Below are positions 1 through 7,675 of a DNA stretch of 43,321 nt, piece after piece; positions within the stretch are counted from its first letter, which is position 1, and each line of letters starts with the position of its first letter. This DNA comes from Planctomycetaceae bacterium (GTDB lineage Bacteria > Planctomycetota > Planctomycetia > Planctomycetales > Planctomycetaceae), in contig JAKFVC010000117.1 in the NCBI GenBank assembly GCA_021732415.1, positions 1 through 43,321 on the forward strand, read 5' to 3'. The notes beneath the pieces are model-generated. The model ran no database searches, had not been told where the DNA came from, and was given only the letters and a program-made list of their open reading frames with translations. A program made the position numbers and the translations under genes.

Positions 1-7
1 GGCCCCT

Positions 8-47
8 CTCCCCGCCCGGTTCGTTTTTCCGGCCAGGGCGAGGGGAG
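8..47. repeat. GC-rich imperfect inverted repeat at the window edge
   Basis: Bases 8-17 (CTCCCCGCCC) can pair with 36-47 (GGGCGAGGGGAG) allowing a two-base bulge, around an 18-base loop. It lies about 95 bases before the TadC-like gene. It may be the remnant of an intergenic palindrome or the terminator of a gene outside the window; there is no T-tract on the plus strand after it. Confidence 0.35.
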
Positions 48-140
48 CTAAAAAATCGCTACACTCGCATCAATCGAAACTGACGACTTAACGACGCCCG
101 GGTTATCCCCCGGCCGTTGCCTTGAAGAGCAAACCTTACG

Positions 141-1163
141 ATGACATTTATAGATCTGGTAACCGTCGGTGCGTTCTTCGTGCTCGCCATGCTGGTCTTT
201 TTGATCGGCGACTTCGTGGCGGGTGGACGACGTACGGCCCGGAAACTGGCCGGCGTTAAAGACGATCTGACCGGCCTGTTGAGCGAACCGGGTAAGAAGG
301 CCAGTACCTTCGTGCAGACGATGGCGGCCGTCGTACCGCAGTTGAGCTCCGAAGTCGATGTGATCCGTCGGAACCTGATGCGGGCCGGCTATTACGGTAC
401 GCACGCTCTGCAAGAATACTTGGCGACTCGTAACACTCTGGTTATTGCGTGCATGTGCGGGACCCTCGCATTCGCCACGCTGGCCGACCCTGGTTCGCAC
501 ATGCCGCGGACCATTTTGATTGCGGGAGCTGTCGCGACAGCCTGCGGTTACGGTCTGCCGCGCATGCTGCTGGCAGTGCAGGCCAAATCGCGTGTCGATC
601 GCATCCAGACCGGATTGCCGGATGCGTTGGACATCATCACGATGTGCCTGACCGGCGGTTTGCCTCTGCGAGACGCATTGCAGCGAGTGGCCGATGAAAT
701 CAAGTTTACGAACCGTGACGTGGCGATCGAATTCGAGATCATTCGCCGTCATGCCGATGCCGATACGATGGCCAACGCCCTGCGACACTTCGCGTCACGT
801 ATCGACACGCCCGACATCAACGCCCTGGCCACACTGGTCTCGCAGACGCATCGGATGGGCTCGCATATCGCGACGGCCGTGTGCGATTACGCCGACAGCG
901 TGCGACGAACTCGGCGGCAGCGCGCCGAGGAAGAGGCCAGCAAGACGAGCATCCGGATGTTGTTCCCCGTGCTGCTGTGCCTGGCTCCGCCGATCTACAT
1001 TCTGCTGATGGGGCCGCCAGTCCTGCAATTGCGGAATTTTGTTATTAAGGAACATCAACCGGGCGGCGCCCTGGAACCTGACGTCCCCGGCATGGCCGCA
1101 ACGCGACCAACGAGCCGCCAGAGTAACCGCCAGCCAACGGTGGCCACGGTGGGGCAACCTTAA
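141..1163 (+). CDS. tadC: TadC-like type II secretion system F family protein
   Basis: This is an inner-membrane platform protein of the Tad/Flp pilus type. The 340 residues show an N-terminal membrane segment (about 5-25), a central hydrophobic pair (about 95-135), a cytoplasmic T2SSF-type helical domain (about 150-280, with LPDALDIITMCLTGGLPLRDAL, quoted in part: PDALDIITMCLTGG) and a last membrane segment near 275-300 (LFPVLLCLAPPIYILLMG). The PDALD.....GL..G layout before a helical bundle is typical of TadB/TadC. TadC is favoured over TadB by analogy, because TadC usually closes the gene pair; the preceding tad genes would lie left of the window. The start ATG has only a weak GAAGAG at 124-129. 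The proline- and arginine-rich tail after about residue 300 is probably disordered. A long palindrome follows the stop. Confidence 0.85.
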   Translation: MTFIDLVTVGAFFVLAMLVFLIGDFVAGGRRTARKLAGVKDDLTGLLSEPGKKASTFVQTMAAVVPQLSSEVDVIRRNLMRAGYYGTHALQEYLATRNTLVIACMCGTLAFATLADPGSHMPRTILIAGAVATACGYGLPRMLLAVQAKSRVDRIQTGLPDALDIITMCLTGGLPLRDALQRVADEIKFTNRDVAIEFEIIRRHADADTMANALRHFASRIDTPDINALATLVSQTHRMGSHIATAVCDYADSVRRTRRQRAEEEASKTSIRMLFPVLLCLAPPIYILLMGPPVLQLRNFVIKEHQPGGALEPDVPGMAATRPTSRQSNRQPTVATVGQP

Positions 1164-1167
1164 GTAA

Positions 1168-1335
1168 AAGCCCCAACGGGGCGTACTAGGCCAGCCCAGG
1201 GCATCGCCCTGGGTTTAAGACCAAATACACGAATTAAGCCCTGAAGGGGCGCGCCCCTTCAGGGCTTAATTTTTATAAATGGCCTTCGTCCCAGGGCGTT
1301 GCCCTGGGCTGGCCTAGTACGCCCCGTTGGGGCTT
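1168..1335. repeat. Nested palindromic element, family A copy 1
   Basis: Outer arms 1168-1213 and 1290-1335 (46 nt each) are reverse complements with one mismatch. Each arm is itself made of two short palindromes (AGCCCCAACGGGGC and CCCAGGGCATCGCCCTGGG). Between them sits a perfect 36-bp palindrome at 1234-1269 (half-site TTAAGCCCTGAAGGGGCG). Close copies are found at 24483-24678 and 31147-31333. The element separates the convergent TadC-like and enolase-superfamily genes. Confidence 0.9.
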
Positions 1336-1356
1336 AATACATCCTAAAGACACCCA

Positions 1357-2478
1357 CTACTTCGATTCCGAAATCAGGTGGGCCTTCACAAAGTCTTCGT
1401 TCAAGGTCACGCCCAAACCGGGACCGTCCGGCACACTGATGTAGCCGTCGACTGCCTGGACCTTTTCGTGGGTCAGTTCGTGCCGCAGCGGCGAATCTTC
1501 CACGCAGTCCTCGAACAAGAAGGCGTCGCGGCAGGTGCTCAGCCAATGCAGGCTGGCGGCGGCCGTCAGCGGGCTCGTGTAGCAGTGATTGCACAGCCGG
1601 GCCCCGATTTCTTCAACGCGGTTGCGGATGTAGGCGGACTCGGTGAAGCCGTTGCGCGACAAGTCAACCTGGTACACATCCAATGCATTGCGATCGATGA
1701 ATGGGCGGAACGATTCGCGGCCACACTCCCCTTCACCTGACGCGATGGGCACCGGCGACCGGTTACGGAGCCAGACGTAGCCTTCGACATCGTCCTCACG
1801 CAGCGGTTCTTCGAGCCAGCCGATGTTGTAGTCTTTGAATTTCTCGGCTCGTTGCAGGGCCGTACGAGCATCCCAGACGCAGCCGGCGTCAATGAGCAGC
1901 GTGCTGCTGTCCCCTAGTCCCGCGCGGGCACCACGGACGAGATCGAGATCCACCGCTTCGCTCTGGCCCATGGGTTCCCAGCCAAATTTGACCGCTTTAT
2001 AGCCTTCGCCAACCCACTTCTGAGCAATCTCCTTCGTCGCGGCTCCGTCTTTGCCAAACAAAATCGACGCGTAGGCCTTGATCGACGAGTGCTGCTTGCC
2101 ACCCAGCAGGCAGTGGATCGGCTGCTTGAAGAATTTTCCCTTGAGGTCCCACAGGGCCATATCAACGGCGGCCATGGCGGTAATGCCGACACCCGTCCGT
2201 CCGAAGTACATCGTCCGGCGATACATCTTCTGCCACAGGCGTTCGGTTTCGAGCGGGTTTTCGCCGACGAGGAGTAACCTGAGTCCGCAGGCAATGTTGT
2301 GACTAAACGGCGCATCCACAATTGCCTTAACGACTTCTGGCGAGGAGTCAGCCTCACCGACGCCTTCCAGTCCGTTATCGGTCCGAATGCGGACAATCAC
2401 AGAATCCTGGCTGCTGGCGGTCTTGGCGATGACCGACTTGATGCGAATGATCTGGCAGACGACTTCTGTGATTTTCAT
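1357..2478 (-). CDS. Mandelate racemase/muconate lactonizing enzyme family protein
   Basis: A 373-residue enolase-superfamily enzyme expected to abstract a proton alpha to a carboxylate of a sugar acid or similar acid, using a divalent metal. The N-terminal capping domain spans roughly 1-115 and the barrel follows. Visible catalytic features are Lys161 and Lys164 (YKAVKFGW), metal ligands Asp197 (LLIDAG), Glu223/224 (WLEEP) and Glu249/251 (IASGEGE), Asp272 (QVDLSR) and His298 (CNHCY), which would give the Asp/His dyad of the mandelate racemase subgroup. The substrate cannot be read from sequence; acid-sugar dehydratase is as likely as racemase. The ATG at 2476-2478 has no obvious Shine-Dalgarno sequence. 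It stands alone between repeat elements, so no pathway context is available. Confidence 0.9.
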   Translation of the reverse strand: MKITEVVCQIIRIKSVIAKTASSQDSVIVRIRTDNGLEGVGEADSSPEVVKAIVDAPFSHNIACGLRLLLVGENPLETERLWQKMYRRTMYFGRTGVGITAMAAVDMALWDLKGKFFKQPIHCLLGGKQHSSIKAYASILFGKDGAATKEIAQKWVGEGYKAVKFGWEPMGQSEAVDLDLVRGARAGLGDSSTLLIDAGCVWDARTALQRAEKFKDYNIGWLEEPLREDDVEGYVWLRNRSPVPIASGEGECGRESFRPFIDRNALDVYQVDLSRNGFTESAYIRNRVEEIGARLCNHCYTSPLTAAASLHWLSTCRDAFLFEDCVEDSPLRHELTHEKVQAVDGYISVPDGPGLGVTLNEDFVKAHLISESK

Positions 2479-2610
2479 AAGTAAATGCTTGTGTTGGGGG
2501 GTGCCAAGGCTTTTTGTAGGTTGACGGCGTAGCGCAAGAGAAATTCATACCAACCAGCCGGACAGATTTCCAGCCGGATACTGTAGATTGTCGACAATCG
2601 CTGATGATAC

Positions 2611-2912
2611 CGTGGGACGGGTCTCCCGGCCCGTCCGTCCTGTTGCATTTACCGCACTGTGTAAGCGTGCGGAGTGTGAGGGTACTCGAGTGTGAGAGTG
2701 CGAGAGTGCCAGAGTGTGAGAGCTAGGACGGGCGCATGGAAACGCATCGATTTCTGACGCTGTTATGACTCCGTGACTCTCATACCCTCATACCCTCATA
2801 CTCTCACACCCTCATACCCTCATACCCTCATACTCTCACACCCTCGCTGCATCCGGACTTACCGCGACGCGCGAATTCAGGGGGACGGACGGGCCTGGAG
2901 ACCCGTCCCACG
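2611..2912. repeat. Nested inverted repeat: family B arms around family C low-complexity core
   Basis: The gap 2479-2924 holds no gene. Arms 2611-2640 and 2883-2912 (30 nt, one mismatch; core GTGGGACGGGTCTCCCGGCC) enclose about 240 bp. Inside, 2670-2730 is rich in GAGTGTGAG/GAGAGTGCGAG units and 2775-2845 in the complementary CTCATACCCTCAT/CTCTCACACC units, so the core can also fold back on itself. Family B arms recur at 21267, 22530, 22962 and 25998; family C cores recur at 20553-20655 and 42012-42112. Confidence 0.85.
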
Positions 2913-2924
2913 ATACGTTCTGCC

Positions 2925-5900
2925 CTAATTAGATGGGTACTCCAATCGCAACCGTTGTTGCTCACCGTGAATGTCGAGCGAATGTTGTTCGAGGTTGATT
3001 TCCACCGTAAACGCCGGAGACAGGTTGGCCGACTGTTCGCGGTAGACATCCTCACCGGTGCGGCGGTCGATCACATGCAGCACGCCTTCCATTTCACCTG
3101 GGACCGGTGGCTTCGACGGCTCCGTGATTCCCGTGGCCAGAGTGCGATAATTCAGCAGGAAAATGGGGGCCCCGTGGGGTTGCTCGAGCGGAAAGATGAC
3201 ATCCTCGAGTGCCCGTTTCCAGGTAACTGCACCCGATCGGCGGTCGATGGCATGCAGCGTTCCGTGGACGCGATGTTGCCGGTAGCCGTCGCGAATCTGT
3301 GGCACTCGTCCGGAACCTCGATAAGGAGGGATGCCACTCGGCAGGATGTAGAATCGGTTCTGATCCTGCCACGCGTGGACTCGCGAAACATCAGACGGGA
3401 CATCCAGGACCGCCCGGCCCTCGTGCTTTCCGCTGCGCAGATCGAACCATACCAACGCGTGGTCCTGCTGCAGTAGCCCCAAGGTTTGCGAATCAAGCAG
3501 CATCCGATGCGAGATTTTCCCCAACTGATGCTCGGCCAAAACCTGCAGATCGCGGAGCCTCACCCAGCGCAAATGCACGGTCTGGTTGTCGGTTTCGGAG
3601 ACGATGGCCACACCGCTCTGAAACAGGGGACGAGTCTCCAGAGTATGGGGCCACGGGACCCGGCGTTCGGTCGAACCATCCACAATTCGCAGCGTTTCCA
3701 GCGTTTTGTCCTGCGAATGGAGCAAATACAGCGACTGACTATCACCCGCAATCTGCAATCCGGGAGGTTGATTCCGACGCCGCCAGAGAACTCTTCCCGT
3801 GGCAGTCTCGACGACCACAAGTTCCCCCCGATGCCGGTAGCAAAAATATCCGGGCTGCATCACGCAAATCTGGCCGACTTCGCGACCGTAATCGTCAAAA
3901 ATCACGACTTCCGCTTCACCGAGCCCCTGCCGATTCTGCACCTGCCCCACTTCAAACCGGCCGGTCAGATCGTCGGCCAGATCGAAGGTCCACACGACCC
4001 GGCCGTTGGGTTCACCCGTGTTATCAAGCAAGCTGACGCCGTAAAGTTGCGTTCCCAGACGCACCACCAGCAATTGCCCGAGACCCCAGCCGTGATAGGT
4101 CTGAATGAGTTCCCGCAGGGGCGAACGCGATTTCGGCAGCGGAATTTCCCAATACCCGGGATACCAATCCCCCTGGCACAACAACCGGCTGGCGTTGAGA
4201 TCCACGGTGACGTTGATGCGGTCCAATAGACTGCCGGGAACCGAGTCGATGGGAATCGGCATCAGGAACGGTTCTCGTGGCTTGCCCTTGGGTTTCGAGA
4301 CGGCGGGTTTTGTCGCAGGCCAGGGATCGACGGGGCCCGCTTTCAATTGCGTCGCCAGCAGCGACATGGCGGGCAGCTCGGCAATGACCTGCGAGACCGT
4401 ATGCGACGGGTCCAGACGCACGTCGGGGAACTGATCGCGTAAGGTCGCATAGTAGCGAATGGCATCTTGCCGGAAGCTGCGTTGAGTCATCTCCTGGGCT
4501 AATTTCAGAAACGCCGAAGCAGCAGTGACTTGATCCGCGCCGTCGGCGAGATCCAGCAGACTCAATTCCTGACGGAAGGCGGGCCAGCCGATTCCGACCT
4601 TCGTGTGATCACTAATTCTTGCCTGCTGTCCCCACCGCAGATGACTGAACTGCAACGCGAACCGCTGCAAGGCAAACGGGTCGCTGCTATCACGTGCGGC
4701 CTGCAAGGTCTCGTCGAGGATTTTTTCCAGAGCCGGCCGCGTATCCTCCGGGGTCTGCTGCAGGAGTTGGAGCATCACTCCCTGCAATGCCCGGTCGCTG
4801 CGCACGACAGTTTGCTTATCAATACCGGGTTCAAATTCCTCCATCGAAGCCTGCGCGGCAAGCTTAATTGCAGCACGCAAGGCAGCCGGCCTGTCCCCCA
4901 TGATCACACTGACTTGAATTCGGCAGCGTAACTCGTCCGCCGAATCGCCTAAAGCGCTGACGAGAGGCGTCATTTCCTGGAACACATCGGCTTTCAGCTC
5001 AGGCCGGGTCGCGACGAGTTCCAGCAACGTGCGAACGAGTTGCACTCGCAGTGTGGGCTGAGGTTGCTGGCGGTATAACTCGCGCAGCAGGGTCGCAACC
5101 TGCGCGACGTCGCCGCCACGTCGCATCTGACTATAAAGCTGTCCCAGCAGATCGGGATCATCCGGCTTGCGCATCAAGCGAGTCAACAGTTCCTGATGCT
5201 CGGTCTCCCATGCGCCGTAGACTTCCAGACGTTGCGGAGTCAATGAAACCAGGACCCCGGAACTGGCGACCAGGTTACCCAAAGGAGCTTGACTTCCCTG
5301 GGCACCACGCAAGGTTTTACCAGTCGTCACGTCCACTAATAATACCGAGCCCGAACTGAGCGGCAGGAGATACTCGTTCCCACGGACCATGCCGATGCCG
5401 CTGGGGCGATCGATCTCCCGCTGCCAAACAATGTTGCCGGTCTCAGGATCCAGACCTTTTAACGCGCGGTCACCCACAATCAGCAGCTTTCCACTGATCA
5501 ATCCTCCCAGATACAGACCATCCACACGCGGTTGCTCCCACGCCAGTTGACCTGTCAGGGCATCGAGCGCCTGAATGGAATCACTTTCGGGAGTGACGAA
5601 GTAGACTCGACGAGCATCACGTGCGAGACCAATCCGCTGCCAGCCGCCCAGCGGGACGACCTTTGCGGGTTCGGCGAACGCACCGAAGCGTCCAGAGGCC
5701 TTGGGGACAACTTCGCGATTGACGTAGCGATAGGCCCATTCATAGTTCCGCGTGACGGTGTCGATCGACAGAATGCAACCGCTGCCGGTCGGGCAGACCA
5801 ACCAGCCGTCCTGCCAGAGCACGGGCAACTGCCGCAGCTTGCGGCCGGGATGGAGCAGCAGATCTTGCTTGATGGAGGCGAGGGGCAATTGCCATTCGAG

Positions 5901-7274
5901 CCGGCCGTCGGCACATTTCAGCACCACCAGTTTTAGCTGGGATTCGGTTTCTCCCAGCAGATAGAGCCGCCCGCCGTGAATGATGGGTTGGCTGAGGAAG
6001 TAGATATCCGACAGTTCTGGCTGCAGCCACGATTGCCAGGTGATCGTCCCGTCCAACAAGCGGCAGGCCACCAGTTGATTGCGTGGCCGGGGGTATTGCT
6101 GGTCGTCGGTGATGATGACTCGTTGTTTCTCGCCGATAAAATAGGCCTGCTGCCGGTCGGCGACAGAGCTTCCGGTCACCTGATTCTGCACGAGATACCG
6201 CAGCAACTCCTGCCCCTTGAAGTCGCGAAAGCCCGCATTTTCCAAGGATTGCGTCCGCTGACGGGGCTCGGCGCTGTCGGACAGGGCGGAACATTCCCAG
6301 ACCGGTTTTCCCGATTGCAGGTCAAACGCGGCGAGGCTGGAATAGGTCCGCAGGAGCACCAGGCTCTCGGTCACGCAGGGAATGGCCGCGGGCAGCGCCG
6401 GCATCCCCGAGTTCCTCAGGTCCTGGTTCGCGACATCGAACAGTTCGTTCCACGTCTTGTCATTCAGCACCGAAACCGACCAGCGCGGCACGACTCCTGG
6501 GAAAGTCAGTTCAGCAGACTTTTCCAGTTGTCGATCCTCACGAGCATTGCTGAAGGACGCCAACGCCACAGCGATCCGTACCTCGGCATTCGCAGCATTT
6601 TTCGCATCAAACAACCGCGAGTAAAGTTGCAAACCGGCCCGCGCACGCAGCCGATCACCGGCTCGCCAACGAGCCGCCGCATTGTGCAAGATCACCGGCA
6701 AATCAGCGGCATTCGCGGCATCAGGCTCCGGGAGACTGCGAGCTGAGATGGTCGCGGCGGCGGCATAGTCACCGCGATCAAAGCATTGCAGTGCAGCCCG
6801 TCGCAAGGCCTGCCGGCCCGGTTCCGAATCAGGATAACGGGCGGCGATCCGGAGTAAGGCGTCGACATCGCGATTCTGCAGGGCCGACTGGAGATCGGGT
6901 TCGGCTCGGGTAGAAATATCTGTCGCGTAGAGTTCTCGCAGATTCGCCGGCCAGGCCGCGAGTTGCCGAAACAATTCGCGGCGAATCCCGCGGCGGTAAG
7001 TGCCGGTTCCAGACCAGCGATCTTCGGGCAATTCGACCAGCCACCGGACGAGTTCACCGGCGCGGACGAAATCCCCCTTCTCCAAAGCCTGGGTCGCCGC
7101 CTGAAACCGCTGCTGGCTGGTGCGATCCTGCGTGAGATCGGGCGAAGGGAGAGCCGAATTGGAAAGGGGATCGGTGGTCGGTACCGAGGTTTGAGCCGCA
7201 AGTGGATCGATAGCGAGAAACAAGCCCAGCCAGGTGGCGCAGAGGACCCAACAATTTGGCACAACCACTCGCAT
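2925..7274 (-). CDS. Exported PQQ-like twin beta-propeller protein
   Basis: A 1449-residue protein of unknown function. The start is taken at ATG 7272-7274 rather than the TTG two codons earlier, because AAGG lies about six bases before it and a signal peptide follows at once (MRVVVPNCWVLC, cleavage near LAAQ about residue 27). After the leader come a helical, TPR-like region (about 45-230), a first propeller (about 290-690) with PQQ-type blades (FDLQSGKPVWE, LDALTGQLAWEQP, LDPETGNIVWQREI), a long helical linker (about 690-1000), and a second propeller (about 1020 to the end; VETATGRVLWRRR, IDRRSGAVTWKR, IDRRTGEDVY). No dehydrogenase active site was seen, so these are probably structural or binding blades. 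Exported large propeller proteins of this build are common in planctomycetes; a cell-envelope scaffold or binding role is inference. Nothing adjacent forms an operon with it. Confidence 0.88.
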   Translation of the reverse strand: MRVVVPNCWVLCATWLGLFLAIDPLAAQTSVPTTDPLSNSALPSPDLTQDRTSQQRFQAATQALEKGDFVRAGELVRWLVELPEDRWSGTGTYRRGIRRELFRQLAAWPANLRELYATDISTRAEPDLQSALQNRDVDALLRIAARYPDSEPGRQALRRAALQCFDRGDYAAAATISARSLPEPDAANAADLPVILHNAAARWRAGDRLRARAGLQLYSRLFDAKNAANAEVRIAVALASFSNAREDRQLEKSAELTFPGVVPRWSVSVLNDKTWNELFDVANQDLRNSGMPALPAAIPCVTESLVLLRTYSSLAAFDLQSGKPVWECSALSDSAEPRQRTQSLENAGFRDFKGQELLRYLVQNQVTGSSVADRQQAYFIGEKQRVIITDDQQYPRPRNQLVACRLLDGTITWQSWLQPELSDIYFLSQPIIHGGRLYLLGETESQLKLVVLKCADGRLEWQLPLASIKQDLLLHPGRKLRQLPVLWQDGWLVCPTGSGCILSIDTVTRNYEWAYRYVNREVVPKASGRFGAFAEPAKVVPLGGWQRIGLARDARRVYFVTPESDSIQALDALTGQLAWEQPRVDGLYLGGLISGKLLIVGDRALKGLDPETGNIVWQREIDRPSGIGMVRGNEYLLPLSSGSVLLVDVTTGKTLRGAQGSQAPLGNLVASSGVLVSLTPQRLEVYGAWETEHQELLTRLMRKPDDPDLLGQLYSQMRRGGDVAQVATLLRELYRQQPQPTLRVQLVRTLLELVATRPELKADVFQEMTPLVSALGDSADELRCRIQVSVIMGDRPAALRAAIKLAAQASMEEFEPGIDKQTVVRSDRALQGVMLQLLQQTPEDTRPALEKILDETLQAARDSSDPFALQRFALQFSHLRWGQQARISDHTKVGIGWPAFRQELSLLDLADGADQVTAASAFLKLAQEMTQRSFRQDAIRYYATLRDQFPDVRLDPSHTVSQVIAELPAMSLLATQLKAGPVDPWPATKPAVSKPKGKPREPFLMPIPIDSVPGSLLDRINVTVDLNASRLLCQGDWYPGYWEIPLPKSRSPLRELIQTYHGWGLGQLLVVRLGTQLYGVSLLDNTGEPNGRVVWTFDLADDLTGRFEVGQVQNRQGLGEAEVVIFDDYGREVGQICVMQPGYFCYRHRGELVVVETATGRVLWRRRNQPPGLQIAGDSQSLYLLHSQDKTLETLRIVDGSTERRVPWPHTLETRPLFQSGVAIVSETDNQTVHLRWVRLRDLQVLAEHQLGKISHRMLLDSQTLGLLQQDHALVWFDLRSGKHEGRAVLDVPSDVSRVHAWQDQNRFYILPSGIPPYRGSGRVPQIRDGYRQHRVHGTLHAIDRRSGAVTWKRALEDVIFPLEQPHGAPIFLLNYRTLATGITEPSKPPVPGEMEGVLHVIDRRTGEDVYREQSANLSPAFTVEINLEQHSLDIHGEQQRLRLEYPSN

Positions 7275-7381
7275 GAACAACCTTATCGCACCCAGACGAT
7301 CTCAACGGGGACACTCATAATAACAGCTTGATGGGTCAGCCGAAACGCAAAGATCGTCGTGTTTACTCCGCGATCAGAACA

Positions 7382-7460
7382 TCCTCTCCGTGCTCTCCGT
7401 GTCTCCGTGGTGCCATGAATCAAAACATTCACCACGGAGACACGGAGAACACGGAGAGGA
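7382..7460. repeat. Long hairpin, CACGGAGACACGGAG family
   Basis: The gap 7275-7675 has no gene. Arms 7382-7412 and 7430-7460 (31 nt) are reverse complements with one mismatch around a 17-base loop. Each arm is built of near-repeats of CACGGAGA. It sits between two divergent genes, so it is not placed as a terminator. Confidence 0.9.
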
Positions 7461-7600
7461 AATGAAGGGAATTTGAGAGTCTACTGACGACTAAGCCTGC
7501 ACACTGCTTCAGGCTCGTCCAGCACCCTCGCCGCGGTAGCGGAACGAACAACGACTATCATCGATCGTTTTCGCCTGCTAGGATACCCCGCGACTGGATT

Positions 7601-7630
7601 AACCGGCGAATACCTGCGTTTTCGCCGGTT
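7601..7630 (+). promoter_or_regulatory. 10-bp perfect stem-loop in the leader of the M16 peptidase gene
   Basis: AACCGGCGAA at 7601-7610 pairs perfectly with 7621-7630 around a 10-base loop, ending 45 bases before the M16 start codon. There is no T-tract long enough for a terminator. It could be a 5' UTR structure or a protein binding palindrome; function is not known. Confidence 0.35.
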
Positions 7631-7675
7631 TGTGTTCCGTTTCGTTTCCACCATCACAGGGAAGCTCAACCAAGG

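Noticed and set aside
48-788. Long minus-strand open frame opposite the TadC-like gene
   Set aside because: It is antisense to a clear membrane protein and has no family features; the same holds for the long frames opposite the M16, Mo-subunit and hydrolase genes.
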